Counted from the first letter of the stretch, positions 53,998-63,306 are shown. The stretch is DNA of 64,000 nt from Streptomyces sp. NBC_00670 (GCF_036226765.1 NZ_CP109017.1:930001-994000), one strand, 5' to 3'. The notes: generated by a model not told the origin, from the letters alone. Made by a program: numbers and translations.

Positions 53998-55730
53998 GGC
54001 TTCGGCTCGACCTCCCCGTCGCTGTCGCCGCCCGGGGCGCCGTTCGTGTCGTCACCCGGTTCCGCCGGCGGGAACAGGCCGGGCGGTGAGCCCTTGCCGT
54101 CCCAGTTGAGGAGGTTGACGCGAGTGCCCTTGCCGGCGGGCGCGGCCGGGGTGTCGGAGAGCTGGCGGTCGCGCAGGGCGCGGTAGTTCTCCACGGCGAT
54201 GGGTGCCGCGCCCCCGGAGGTCTCGCCGAAGGGTCCGGAGCCTCCCATGCCGGGGCCGCCCTCGTAGTCGAGGCTGCACTCGGTGGCCAGCTCCTCCAGG
54301 GAGTGCGCCTGTTCGGCGTGGGCGGGCGGGATGACGTACCGCTCGTCGTACTTGGCGAGCGCGAGCAGCCGGTACATGTCGTACATCTGCTCCTCGCCCA
54401 TGCCGACGCGTTCGGGGATGGCGGGGTCGGGTTCGCGGCCGAGGTTGATGTCGCGCATGTAGGCGCGCATGGCGGCCAGCCGGCGCAGTACGGCGTCGAC
54501 CGGGGCGGGGTCCCCGGCGGTGAACAGCTGGGCGAGGTAGTCGACGGGGATGCGCAGGGCGTCGACGGCGGCGAAGAGGTTGCGGTGGTCCTCGGCGTCC
54601 TGTCCGGTCTCGCGCACGGCGTCGACGACCGGGGAGAGCGGGGGCACGTACCAGACCATCGGCAGGGTGCGGTACTCCGGGTGCAGCGGCAGCGCCACCT
54701 TGTAGGTGTTGATCAGGGCGTGCACCGGGGAGCGCCGGGCGGCTTCGATCCAGTCGCGCGGGATGCCGTCCCGTTCGGCGGCGGCGATCACGGCGGGGTC
54801 GTCCGGGTCGAGGAGGACGGAGCGCTGGGCCTCGTAGAGGTCGGTGTCCTCGGGGGTGGTGGCGGCTTCCAGGACGCGGTCGGCGTCGTAGAGGACGAGG
54901 CCGATGTAGCGCAGCCGGCCGACGCAGGTCTCGGAGCAGACGGTGGGCAGGCCGACCTCGACGCGGGGGAAGCAGAAGGTGCACTTCTCGGCCTTGCCGG
55001 TGCGGTGGTTGAAGTAGACCTTCTTGTACGGGCATCCGGTGACGCACATCCGCCAGCCCCGGCACCTGTCCTGGTCGACGAGGACGATGCCGTCCTCCTC
55101 GCGCTTGTAGATCGCGCCGGAGGGGCAGGAGGCCGCGCAGGAGGGGTTGAGGCAGTGCTCGCAGATGCGCGGCAGATAGAACATGAACGTCTCTTCGAAC
55201 TCCAGTTTGATCTTCTCGGAGATCTCGCCGAGGACGACGTCCTGCTCGCCGTGCTGTGCCGAACCGCCCAGGTCGTCGTCCCAGTTGGCGGACCACTTGA
55301 TGCTCATGTCCTTGCCGGTGATCAGCGACTTGGGGCGGGCGACGGGGGTGTGTTCCTGGAGCGGGGCGTTGGTGAGCGTCTCGTAGTCGTAGGTCCAGGG
55401 CTGGTAGTAGTCGTCCAGGGTGGGCAGGACGGGGTTGGAGAAGATGGTGATCAGCTTCTTGAACCGGCCGCCGGCCTTCAGTTGGAGCCGGCCGCGCTTG
55501 TTCAGTTCCCAGCCGCCGCGCCACCGTTCCTGGTCCTCGTAGCGGCGCGGGTAGCCCTGGCCGGGGCGGGTCTCGACGTTGTTGAACCACACGTACTCGA
55601 CGCCGGTGCGGTTGGTCCACGCCTGTTTGCAGGTGACCGAGCAGGTGTGGCAGCCGATGCACTTGTCGAGGTTCATCACCATCGCCATCTGGGCCATCAC
55701 GCGCCCGATGGGGGCTTCGGCGCGGGGCAT
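53994..55730 (-). CDS. narH: Respiratory nitrate reductase beta subunit (NarH)
   Basis: 578 residues. Four Fe-S cluster sets: CIGCHTCSVTC (from C24), CEHCLNPSCAASCPSG, CRGWRMCVTGCPYKK (tryptophan in place of a cysteine gives the [3Fe-4S] cluster) and CTFCFPRVEVGLPTVCSETC. Transfers electrons from NarI hemes to NarG. ATG 55730 overlaps the narG stop by one base (TGATG). Confidence 0.97.
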   Translation of the reverse strand: MPRAEAPIGRVMAQMAMVMNLDKCIGCHTCSVTCKQAWTNRTGVEYVWFNNVETRPGQGYPRRYEDQERWRGGWELNKRGRLQLKAGGRFKKLITIFSNPVLPTLDDYYQPWTYDYETLTNAPLQEHTPVARPKSLITGKDMSIKWSANWDDDLGGSAQHGEQDVVLGEISEKIKLEFEETFMFYLPRICEHCLNPSCAASCPSGAIYKREEDGIVLVDQDRCRGWRMCVTGCPYKKVYFNHRTGKAEKCTFCFPRVEVGLPTVCSETCVGRLRYIGLVLYDADRVLEAATTPEDTDLYEAQRSVLLDPDDPAVIAAAERDGIPRDWIEAARRSPVHALINTYKVALPLHPEYRTLPMVWYVPPLSPVVDAVRETGQDAEDHRNLFAAVDALRIPVDYLAQLFTAGDPAPVDAVLRRLAAMRAYMRDINLGREPDPAIPERVGMGEEQMYDMYRLLALAKYDERYVIPPAHAEQAHSLEELATECSLDYEGGPGMGGSGPFGETSGGAAPIAVENYRALRDRQLSDTPAAPAGKGTRVNLLNWDGKGSPPGLFPPAEPGDDTNGAPGGDSDGEVEPKP

Positions 55731-58700
55731 CAGTACGTCACCTCCTGGTTGGCGCGGCGGCGGACGACGGTGACCTCGTCGCGCTGGTTGCCGGTCGGGC
55801 CGAGGTAGTTGAAGGCGTAGGTGAGCTGGGCGTAGCCGCCGATGAGGTGGCTGGGCTTGACCAGCAGCCGGGTGAGGGAGTTGTGGATGCCGCCGCGGCG
55901 GCCGGTGGTCTCGGTGCGGGGCACGTCGATCAGCCGGTCCTGTGCGTGGTACATGTACACCGTGCCCTCGGGCATCCGGTGCGAGACGATCGCGCGGGCG
56001 GCGACGACGCCGTTGCGGTTGACCGCCTCGATCCAGTCGTTGTCGCGCACGCCGACCTTGGCCGCGTCCTGGACGCTCATCCAGATGGTGGGGCCGCCCC
56101 GGGAGAGCGACAGCATGAACAGGTTGTCCTGGTACTCGGAGTGGATGGACCACTTGTTGTGCGGGGTGAGGTAGCGCACGGTCACGCCGAGTTCGCCGGT
56201 CTCTCCCAGCCGTGGTTCGCCGAACAGGGCGTGCATGTTCAACGGGGGCCGGTAGACGGGGAGTTGTTCGCCGAGGGCGGCCATCCAGTCGTGGTCGAGG
56301 TAGAAGTGCTGGCGGCCGGTGAGGGTGTGCCAGGGCTTGCCGCGCTCCACGTTGACGGTGAACGGGGAGTAGCGGCGTCCGCCGGTCTCCGAACCGGACC
56401 ACTCGGGGCTGGTGATGACCGGGACGGGGGCCGCCTGGGTGTCGGCGAAGGTGATCCGCTTGCCCTCGTGCTCGGCGGCCAGATCGGCGAGCCGGGTGCC
56501 GGTGCGTGCCTCCAGGGTGTGGAAACCCTGGGTGGCGAGGTGGCCGTTGGTGGTGCCGGACAGGGCGAGGATGCTTTCACAGGCGTGCACGTCGCGGGCG
56601 AGCGAGGGCCGGCCGTTCGCCGCTCCCCCGCGCACGGTGCCGTTCTTGTGCCGCAGGTACTCCAGTTCGCTGTCCAGCTTGAACGTCACGCCCTTGGTGG
56701 TGGCGCCGAGGGTGTCGAGCAGCGGGCCGAGGGCGGTCATCTTCTCGCCGACGGCGGCGTAGTCGCGTTCGACGGTGAGCAGTTTCGGCATGGTGCGGCC
56801 GGGCTCGGGGGCGCACTCGCCGGCCTTCCAGTCCCGCACCCTGCCGTGCGGGGTGGCCAGTTCGTCGGGGGTGTCGTGCAGCAGCGGGGCGGCGACGACG
56901 TCCTTGCGCACGCCGAGGTGGGTGGCGGCCAGCCGGCTGAAGGCGTGGGCGAGGGTGACGAAGGCGTCCCAGTCGGTGCGGGTCTGCCAGGGCGGGGCGA
57001 TGGCCGGGTTGAAGGCGTGCACGTAGGGGTGCATGTCGGTGCTGGAGAGGTCGTGCTTCTCGTACCAGGTGGCGGCGGGGAGCACCACGTCGGAGAAGAC
57101 GGTGGTGCTGGTCATCCGGAAGTCCAGGGTGAGCAGCAGATCGAGCTTGCCCGTGGGGGCCTCCTCGCGCCACACCACGTCCCGGGGCCGGGCCTCGGGC
57201 GGTGCCTCGGCGGCGCGGACGGAGTGGTCGGTGCCGAGGAGGTGCTTGAGGAAGTACTCGTTGCCCTTGGCGGAGGAGCCGAGCAGATTGGCCCGCCAGA
57301 CGGTCAGGACGCGGGGGAAGTTCTCGGGGGCGTCCGGGTCCTCGCCCGCGAACCCCAGCCGTCCGGCGGCGAGTTCGTCCACGACGTGCTCGGCGGCGGG
57401 GCGGCCGGCGGCCTCCGCCTCGTCGGCGAGGTCGAGCGGGTTGCGGTCGAAGGTGGGGTAGGAGGGCATCCAGCCCATCCGGGCGGAGGCGGCGATGACG
57501 TCGGCGGTGCTCCGCCCGGCGAACGGGCCGCCCGGACCCGTGGGTCCGGCCGCGGAGAGCGCGTCGGCGGAGGACGGGTCGTAGCGGAACTGGTCGCCGT
57601 GCAGGTACCAGTAGGCCGTCTGGATCATCTGCCGGGCCGGGCGGTTCCAGTCGGAGGCGGTGGCGAGGGCGGAGTAGCCGGTGAGCGGGCGCACCTTCTC
57701 CTGGCCGACGTAGTGGGCCCAGCCGCCGCCGTTGACGCCCTGGCAGCCGGTGAGGGTGGTCAGGGTGAGGAAGGCGCGGTAGATGGTGTCGGAGTGGAAC
57801 CAGTGGTTGGTCCCGGCGCCCATCACGATCATCGAACGGCCGCGGGACTCCTCGGCGTTGGCGGCGAACTCCCGGGCGATCCGCGCCGCCCGCGCCGCGT
57901 CCACGCCGGTGATCACGGACTGCCAGGCGGGGGTGTACGGCTCCTCGGCGTCCGCGTAGGACGTGGGCCAGCGGCCGGGCAGTCCCGGGCGGCCCACCCC
58001 GTACTGGGCGAGCAGCAGGTCGTACACCGTGGTCACCGCACGCCCCGCGATCCGCCGCACCGGGACCCCTCGCCGCAGCAGGCCCGCGCTGCCGTCGGGG
58101 GCGTCGAAGCGGGGCAGCAGGACGGTGACCGGCGTCTCGCCGCCGCCGTCGGCCGACAGCAGCGGGTCGGTGTCGCCCAGGTCGAGGTTCCACTTCCCGG
58201 CGCCGCCCTCGCCGAACCGGTCGCCGAGGGTGCCGCCCGGGACCACCGGGGTGCCGTCGGCATCCAGCAACACCGTGCGGAACTCGGGGTGTTCGGCCTC
58301 GGCGTGGGTGCCGCCGAGGTCGGCGGCGGTGAGGAACTTCCCCGGTGCGTACGTGCCGGGCTCGTCCGCCGCCTCGTCGAGGGCGACGAGGAAGGGCAGG
58401 TCGGTGAAGCGTTTGACGTAATGCTCGAAGTACGGGGTGCGGCGGTCGACGAAGAACTCCTTGAGCACCACATGCCCCATGGCCATGGCGAGCGCCCCGT
58501 CGGTGCCGGGCTGGGCGGGCAGCCACTCGTCGGCGAACTTCACGTTGTCGGCGTAGTCCGGGGAGACCGCGACGACCTTCTGGCCCCGGTAGCGGGCCTC
58601 GGCCATCCAGTGCGCGTCGGGGGTGCGGGTCACCGGCAGATTGGAGCCCCACATGATCAGGTATCCGGCATCCCACCAGTCCCCCGACTCGGGCACGTCC

Positions 58701-59494
58701 GTCTGGTCGCCGAAGACCTGCGGCGAGGCCACCGGCAGGTCGGCGTACCAGTCGTAGAAGGAGAGCATCACTCCGCCGAGCAGCGAGTAGAAGCGGGCGC
58801 CCGCCGCGTGCGACACCATCGACATCGCGGGGATCGGCGAGAAGCCGGCCAGCCGGTCGGGCCCGTACTCCTTGATGGTGTGCACATGCGCGGCGGCCAC
58901 CATCTCCACCGCCTCGTCCCAGCTCGCCCGCACCAGGCCGCCCTTGCCGCGCGCGCTCTTGTACGTGCGTGCCTTCTCGGGGTCGCCGGTGATCTCCGCC
59001 CAGGCCGCCACCGGGTCGCCGAGCCGGGCCTTCGCCTCCCGGTACATCCGCAGCAGCACGCCCCGGACGTACGGGTAGCGGACCCGGGTGGGCGAGTAGG
59101 TGTACCAGGAGAAGGCGGCGCCGCGCGGGCAGCCGCGCGGCTCGTACTCGGGGCGGTCGGGGCCGACCGAGGGGTAGTCGGTCTGCTGGGCCTCCCAGGT
59201 GATGATGCCGTCCTTGACGTACACCTTCCACGAGCAGGAGCCGGTGCAGTTCACGCCGTGCGTGGAGCGCACCACCTTGTCGTGCGACCAGCGCTCCCGG
59301 TAGAAGTCGTCCGCCCGCCGGCCGCCCTTCCTGCGCAGGGTGCGCAGGTCCGGGGAGATCTCCGCCCGGGTGAAGTAGCGGCGGGAGCGCACCAGCGCGT
59401 CCGTCAGTTCGCCGTCCAGTCCGGGTCGTGCCGTTCCGCTTCCGCTGCCGCTCTTGCCGCCGCTCTCCGACGCCGGATCGGTCTCCGTGGCCAC
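55730..59494 (-). CDS. narG: Respiratory nitrate reductase alpha subunit (NarG)
   Basis: 1254 residues from GTG 59494 (GGGAG about 8 nt upstream; a longer frame to 59605 has no such site). The FS0 cluster motif THGVNCTGSCSWKVYV gives the H79, C83, C87 ligands; the Mo-bis-MGD binding region includes GSNLPVTRTPDAHW and QPGTDGALAMAMGHVVL. Reduces nitrate to nitrite on the cytoplasmic side. A 40-residue low-complexity lead (SESGGKSGSGSGT) precedes the conserved part and lacks a Tat signal. Streptomyces genomes carry several nar operons; the hemerythrin and narK neighbours here recall the narG2 locus of S. coelicolor. Confidence 0.97.
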   Translation of the reverse strand: MATETDPASESGGKSGSGSGTARPGLDGELTDALVRSRRYFTRAEISPDLRTLRRKGGRRADDFYRERWSHDKVVRSTHGVNCTGSCSWKVYVKDGIITWEAQQTDYPSVGPDRPEYEPRGCPRGAAFSWYTYSPTRVRYPYVRGVLLRMYREAKARLGDPVAAWAEITGDPEKARTYKSARGKGGLVRASWDEAVEMVAAAHVHTIKEYGPDRLAGFSPIPAMSMVSHAAGARFYSLLGGVMLSFYDWYADLPVASPQVFGDQTDVPESGDWWDAGYLIMWGSNLPVTRTPDAHWMAEARYRGQKVVAVSPDYADNVKFADEWLPAQPGTDGALAMAMGHVVLKEFFVDRRTPYFEHYVKRFTDLPFLVALDEAADEPGTYAPGKFLTAADLGGTHAEAEHPEFRTVLLDADGTPVVPGGTLGDRFGEGGAGKWNLDLGDTDPLLSADGGGETPVTVLLPRFDAPDGSAGLLRRGVPVRRIAGRAVTTVYDLLLAQYGVGRPGLPGRWPTSYADAEEPYTPAWQSVITGVDAARAARIAREFAANAEESRGRSMIVMGAGTNHWFHSDTIYRAFLTLTTLTGCQGVNGGGWAHYVGQEKVRPLTGYSALATASDWNRPARQMIQTAYWYLHGDQFRYDPSSADALSAAGPTGPGGPFAGRSTADVIAASARMGWMPSYPTFDRNPLDLADEAEAAGRPAAEHVVDELAAGRLGFAGEDPDAPENFPRVLTVWRANLLGSSAKGNEYFLKHLLGTDHSVRAAEAPPEARPRDVVWREEAPTGKLDLLLTLDFRMTSTTVFSDVVLPAATWYEKHDLSSTDMHPYVHAFNPAIAPPWQTRTDWDAFVTLAHAFSRLAATHLGVRKDVVAAPLLHDTPDELATPHGRVRDWKAGECAPEPGRTMPKLLTVERDYAAVGEKMTALGPLLDTLGATTKGVTFKLDSELEYLRHKNGTVRGGAANGRPSLARDVHACESILALSGTTNGHLATQGFHTLEARTGTRLADLAAEHEGKRITFADTQAAPVPVITSPEWSGSETGGRRYSPFTVNVERGKPWHTLTGRQHFYLDHDWMAALGEQLPVYRPPLNMHALFGEPRLGETGELGVTVRYLTPHNKWSIHSEYQDNLFMLSLSRGGPTIWMSVQDAAKVGVRDNDWIEAVNRNGVVAARAIVSHRMPEGTVYMYHAQDRLIDVPRTETTGRRGGIHNSLTRLLVKPSHLIGGYAQLTYAFNYLGPTGNQRDEVTVVRRRANQEVTY

Positions 59495-59636
59495 CGCGCC
59501 GCTCCCTCCCGGGTTCTCCCGTGGTCGCTCGCTCGTCCTGCTCGTCCCTGTGCTGATCTCCTGTCGCGCCACCCCCTGGCTTACCGCGTATCGGGCGGTC
59601 GACACATGCGAAGTCAGAATTCCATCGGACGCACCT

Positions 59637-59672
59637 CCGTGCCGCCCGGCGCGGGGGCACCGGACGGCACGG
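59637..59672 (-). terminator. Possible terminator after the hemerythrin gene
   Basis: CCGTGCCG (59637-59644) can pair with CGGCACGG (59665-59672) around a 20-nt GC-rich loop, 18 nt past the hemerythrin stop. It would separate hemerythrin from narG transcription. Weak by itself. Confidence 0.35.
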
Positions 59673-59689
59673 ACGGACCGCCGGGCCGG

Positions 59690-60163
59690 TCAGGGCGACG
59701 ATTCGGGCACCTGTCCGCCCACCCGGGCGCGTACCGCTTCGACGGCCTCCCACTGTTCGGTGCTCAGGAAGGCGAGGGCGGCGGGGAAGACGCCGTCCTG
59801 TTCCTTGAGGATGTGCGCGCGCAGCACGGCCAGGGCGTCGAGGAGACGGTCCGGCCAGGCGGGGTCCGCCGGGACGCCGGACGCGGCCTCGGCCAGCACC
59901 GCCTCGATCGCGCGGTGTTCCTCCTCCAGAGTGGCGATCTTCTCGGGGAAGTCGCCGGCCAGGGCGGGGAACAGTCCGTGTTCCTCCACCTGGGTGTGCG
60001 GAGCGAGCACGGCGGCGATGTCGCGGGCCAGTTCGGCCGTGCGGGTGAGGTCGCCGTCGCGGTGGGCGTCCCGCACCAGGCCGATCATGTCCACCACCGT
60101 GTCGTGCTCGCGGGTGAGCCGGCCGATCGACTCCACCGCCTGGCAGCCGCAGTACTCGCACAT
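59690..60163 (-). CDS. Hemerythrin-like (HHE) protein
   Basis: 157 residues from ATG 60163 (GGAGGG upstream). HHE cation-binding pattern: TREHDTVVDMIGLV, LAPHTQVEEHGLFPAL, LEEEHRAIEAVLAEA and LRAHILKEQDGVFPAA, giving the His/Glu/Asp ligands for a di-iron site. The N-terminus MCEYCGCQAV has three cysteines in CxxCxC form, which may bind a further metal or respond to redox. Likely binds O2 or NO; its place between narG and narK fits sensing or detoxification during nitrate respiration. Confidence 0.88.
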   Translation of the reverse strand: MCEYCGCQAVESIGRLTREHDTVVDMIGLVRDAHRDGDLTRTAELARDIAAVLAPHTQVEEHGLFPALAGDFPEKIATLEEEHRAIEAVLAEAASGVPADPAWPDRLLDALAVLRAHILKEQDGVFPAALAFLSTEQWEAVEAVRARVGGQVPESSP

Positions 60164-60245
60164 GGCTCGTGCCCTCCTCGTCCGATGCGTGCGTCGGGTG
60201 GTTCGGATGTGTCGCGTGTGGGTCTTCTCGTTTGCCGTGGGCCGC

Positions 60246-61547
60246 TCAGCGCGGCTGGGGCCGGGGTTGCGGAACCCGGGCGGCACGGCGGGTGACGGCG
60301 GTGCGCACCCCGGTGCCGGTGAAGACGAGCGCCGCCGCGGCGACCAGACCCAGCAGGAGCAGGCCGAGCGCGTACGACCCGTAGGCGCCGTACAGCGAGC
60401 CCATCACCAGCGGCGGCAGGAAGCCGCCCAGTCCGCCCGCGGCGCCGACGATCCCGGTGACCGAGCCGACCTGCTCGGCCGGGGCCAGCAGGGCGACCAG
60501 CGCGAAGACCGCGCCGCTGCCCGCGCCGAGCGCGGCGGCCAGGGCGAGGAAGGCGAGCGTGCCGGTGGGGGCCAGCGCGGGGGTGAGGGACTGGACGAGC
60601 GCGCCGGCGAGCACCACGCCGAGCGACACGGTCAGCACCCGCACCGGGCCGAGCCGGTCCGACAGCCAGCCGCCCACCGGACGCATCGCCACCGCCAGCA
60701 GCACGAAGCCGGCCATCCGGTTGGCCGCGTCGGCCTGGGTGAGCCCGTAGCCGGTCTTCAGATAGGTGGGCAGATAGACCGAGAAGGCGACGTAGCCGCC
60801 GAAAGCCACCGCGTACAGGGCCGAGGCCTGCCAGGTCAGGGGCAGTGCGCAGGCGGCGGCGAGCCGGCGGCCCAGCGGCTGGGTCGGGACGGTCCGTCCG
60901 GGCGCGTCCCGCAGCAGCAGCGCGGCCAGTACGGCGTACACGGCGAGGACGGCGGCGGTGAGCAGGAAGGGGTCGGCCATGCCGTGCGCGTCGACCAGCT
61001 TGACCGTGGTGAGCGCGCTGATCGCGGTGCCGCCCATGCCCATGCCGAAGACGCCGATGGCCAGACCGCGCCGCTCGGGCGGGAACCAGGCGTTGACGAA
61101 GGGCACGCCGACGGCGAACGCGGTGCCGCCGATGCCGAGGAAGAACCCGCCGGTCAGCAGGGCGGCGAGCGAGGAGTGACCGGCCAGGCCGAGATAGAGC
61201 ACCGGCACGATGGTCACCGCCGAGACCAGCGGGAACATCACCCGGCCGCCGAAGCGGTCGGTGAGCGCGCCGACCGGGACGCGGCCCAGCGAGCCGACCA
61301 CGACCGGCACGGCCACCAGCAGCGACTGCTGGAAGGAGGACAGCTCCAGGCTGTCCTTGAGGCGCGGGCCGAGGGGGCTGAGCAGCGCCCAGGCCCAGAA
61401 GTTCACGGCGAAGCCGGCGGTGGCCAGCGCCAGCATCAGCCATGCCCGCCCGGGCACGAGCGCGGCGTCCGGCGCCGGGGAGGTGTCCTGCTCCGGGGAG
61501 GTGTCCTGCTCCGGGCTGTCGTTCTGCGTCCTCGACGGCTGAGGCAT
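60246..61547 (-). CDS. narK: Nitrate/nitrite transporter (NarK, MFS)
   Basis: 433 residues with twelve predicted membrane helices. NarK/NasA-type features: AVNFWAWALLSPLGPRL, GRVPVGALTDRFGGR (MFS motif A form), GIGGTAFAVGVPFVNAWFPPERRG (nitrate signature region) and a second GSGAVFALVALLAPAEQVGSVTGIVGAAGGLGGF. Moves nitrate in and nitrite out. A 30-residue acidic lead contains the hexapeptide repeat SPEQDT-SPEQDT-SPAPD. Located 82 bp beyond hemerythrin and divergent from the PPOX gene. Confidence 0.94.
   Translation of the reverse strand: MPQPSRTQNDSPEQDTSPEQDTSPAPDAALVPGRAWLMLALATAGFAVNFWAWALLSPLGPRLKDSLELSSFQQSLLVAVPVVVGSLGRVPVGALTDRFGGRVMFPLVSAVTIVPVLYLGLAGHSSLAALLTGGFFLGIGGTAFAVGVPFVNAWFPPERRGLAIGVFGMGMGGTAISALTTVKLVDAHGMADPFLLTAAVLAVYAVLAALLLRDAPGRTVPTQPLGRRLAAACALPLTWQASALYAVAFGGYVAFSVYLPTYLKTGYGLTQADAANRMAGFVLLAVAMRPVGGWLSDRLGPVRVLTVSLGVVLAGALVQSLTPALAPTGTLAFLALAAALGAGSGAVFALVALLAPAEQVGSVTGIVGAAGGLGGFLPPLVMGSLYGAYGSYALGLLLLGLVAAAALVFTGTGVRTAVTRRAARVPQPRPQPR
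61480..61515 (-). repeat. 18-bp tandem duplication inside the narK start region
   Basis: 61480-61497 and 61498-61515 are identical (GAGGTGTCCTGCTCCGGG) and encode the SPEQDT repeat near the NarK N-terminus. Confidence 0.95.
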
Positions 61548-61668
61548 GCCGTCCGTCCCTTCGCTCACGCGGGTGTACGGCACCGGAGGGCGCCCGGGCC
61601 GCAGGGCCGCCGGTGCGGCAGCCCGGTGACCCGGTCCCACTGTCGGCGACGGTCCGCCCGCCCGGGGT

Positions 61669-61774
61669 GGGCCGAAGGGCCCCTCCCGACGGGCGGACCG
61701 TCCCCCTCGACGGGACCGGGTGGCCCGTCCCGCGGTCCGGCGCCCCCGGCGGACGAATGGGGGCCGACCGGCCC
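61669..61774. promoter_or_regulatory. Two 14-bp boxes GGGCCGANNGGCCC between narK and the PPOX gene
   Basis: GGGCCGAAGGGCCC (61669-61682) and GGGCCGACCGGCCC (61761-61774) share the form GGGCCGANSGGCCC, 92 bp apart, in the 262-bp divergent region. The layout (GGG-x-C ... G-x-CCC) resembles the DevR/DosR (OsdR) hypoxia boxes of actinobacteria. The rest of the gap is GC-rich and without a gene. Confidence 0.55.
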
Positions 61775-61809
61775 TAACGCACGTGGCGAGGGGCGGCGAA
61801 CATGGAGGG

Positions 61810-62232
61810 ATGTTGCGATACGACGTCTTCCGCGCGATGGACCGCCAGGAGTGCCTGCGGCTGCTCGCCAGGGTGCCGGTCGGCCGGGTCGTGTACACCC
61901 GGCACGCGCTCCCCGCGGTGCTCCCGGTGAACTTCGTCCTGGACGCGGACTCCTCGGTGCTGCTGCGCACCTCGGCGGGGTCGGACCTGGTCCGGGCGGT
62001 CGACGGCGTCGTGGTGGCCTTCGAGGCGGACGAGTTCGACGCGGCGAACCGCTCCGGCTGGAGCGTCGTCGTCACCGGGCCGGCCGCGGTGGTGACCGAC
62101 CCGGCGGAACACGAGCGGCTGCTGCGCAGCGGGCCGCGGTCCTGGATGCCGATCCGGGAGGACGTCTTCATCCGCATCGAGTCCGCGATGGTCACCGGGC
62201 GTGAGCTGACGGATGTGCGCGGCACGGACTGA
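61810..62232 (+). CDS. Pyridoxamine-5'-phosphate-oxidase-fold flavin-binding protein
   Basis: 140 residues in one split-barrel domain: ECLRLLARVPVGRVVYTRHALPAVLPVNFVLD, SVLLRTSAGSDLVRAVDG, VVAFEADEFD and GWSVVVTGPAAVVTD. This helix-bundle start plus barrel is the PPOX-like family often found in mycobacterial dormancy regulons. Cofactor (FMN or F420) unknown. ATG 61810 has GGAGG almost touching it (1-nt gap); TTG 61813 is possible. Divergent from narK. Confidence 0.85.
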   Translation: MLRYDVFRAMDRQECLRLLARVPVGRVVYTRHALPAVLPVNFVLDADSSVLLRTSAGSDLVRAVDGVVVAFEADEFDAANRSGWSVVVTGPAAVVTDPAEHERLLRSGPRSWMPIREDVFIRIESAMVTGRELTDVRGTD

Positions 62233-62295
62233 GCGGCGCGGAGGCCGTCCGCGAACGCCGCGACCGGCCCGCCCCTCCACACCCCGCTCCCGTTC

Positions 62296-63291
62296 CTACG
62301 GGACCGGGGTGTCGTCGTGCTCCCCATCCGGGCGGGCGGTGGCGCGGGGGGTGCGGCCGCCGTCCGGGCCGTAGCCGAAGCGGATCAGCAGATGCGGGGC
62401 GCAGCGCTGCCGGGCGCCGGTCGTCGCCGCCCGCAGGTCGGGCCACTCCATGGCCTGGTGCAGCATCGAGGTGCGCACCCCGTGCCGGGTGGCCACCAGC
62501 AGCGCGCGTTCCAGGGCCTGCCCGGCACGCAGCCAGTCCTCCCGCCGGTCGTGCGGGGTCCACAACAGGGCGACCTGGGCGTGCCGTTCGAAGCGAAGGG
62601 CGGGCGGCCGCAGGGTGGACAGCGGGCCGGTGAAGTCCCGCATGGGCATCCGGCCGTAGGCGTCCCGGGGGCCGAGGGAGGTGAGCGGGATGCCGTACGG
62701 GGCGCCCGCGCCCGGGGCGCTGACCCAGGCCCGGGCCTCGGCGGTACGGGCGGGGTCGGCGGCGTTGCGGTCCTCGGCGACAGCGGTCAGACCGAGCAGC
62801 CGCCGGGTGCCGGCGAAGTCGGGCATGTCCAGGTGCGCGCCCTCGGCGCGGGCCGCGGCGGTCATCTCCGCGACGATGTGTTCCGGCACGGGCCGGCCGG
62901 TGAACGGCAGCCGGCTGGTGTGCCGGCGGGCGACGGCGTCGTACAGCTGCCGGTACGCAGGCCGCGCGCCCGGCGCGGCGGCGCCGAGCCGGACGGTGGC
63001 GAGCAGATCGGGGTCGGCCGGGTCGGGCAGCAGGTGGACGAGGGGTTCCCAGCCGAAGTGCGCGGCGGCGACGCGAAGGTTGAAGACGGCGGCGCCGACG
63101 GAGAGGTGCTGCGCACGCAGCCGGGGGTCGGCGTGCGGCAGGGTGCGCGCACGGTCCACCCTGACCTGGATCGTCCGGGTACCGGCATCCATGCCGAAGC
63201 GCCACGGCTGCGTGTTGTGAATCGACGGCGCGGCGACGGCGGAGTACAACAACCGCTCCACCAAGGCCGCGTCAACCTCGGGCATCCGCAT
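62296..63291 (-). CDS. Acg-like nitroreductase-family protein
   Basis: 331 residues from ATG 63291 (GAGGAG 6 nt upstream). Two nitroreductase-like halves: VERLLYSAVAAPSIHNTQPWRF (FMN contact region of the first) and a later RAGQALERALLVATRHGVRTSMLHQAMEWPDLR. The SIHNTQPW segment is diagnostic for the Acg family (Mycobacterium tuberculosis Rv2032, a DosR-regulated protein thought to sequester flavin). This supports the hypoxia character of the region. Convergent with the PPOX gene. Confidence 0.88.
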   Translation of the reverse strand: MRMPEVDAALVERLLYSAVAAPSIHNTQPWRFGMDAGTRTIQVRVDRARTLPHADPRLRAQHLSVGAAVFNLRVAAAHFGWEPLVHLLPDPADPDLLATVRLGAAAPGARPAYRQLYDAVARRHTSRLPFTGRPVPEHIVAEMTAAARAEGAHLDMPDFAGTRRLLGLTAVAEDRNAADPARTAEARAWVSAPGAGAPYGIPLTSLGPRDAYGRMPMRDFTGPLSTLRPPALRFERHAQVALLWTPHDRREDWLRAGQALERALLVATRHGVRTSMLHQAMEWPDLRAATTGARQRCAPHLLIRFGYGPDGGRTPRATARPDGEHDDTPVP

Positions 63292-63306
63292 GACGGCTCC
63301 TCTCTC

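Noticed and set aside
59495..59605. Longer NarG N-terminus from ATG 59605
   Set aside because: No ribosome site, low-complexity translation; GTG 59494 has GGGAG at good spacing.
55847..60295. Plus-strand open frame of 1482 codons opposite narG and hemerythrin
   Set aside because: Antisense to narG with V/G/H/E-rich low-complexity translation and no recognisable motif.
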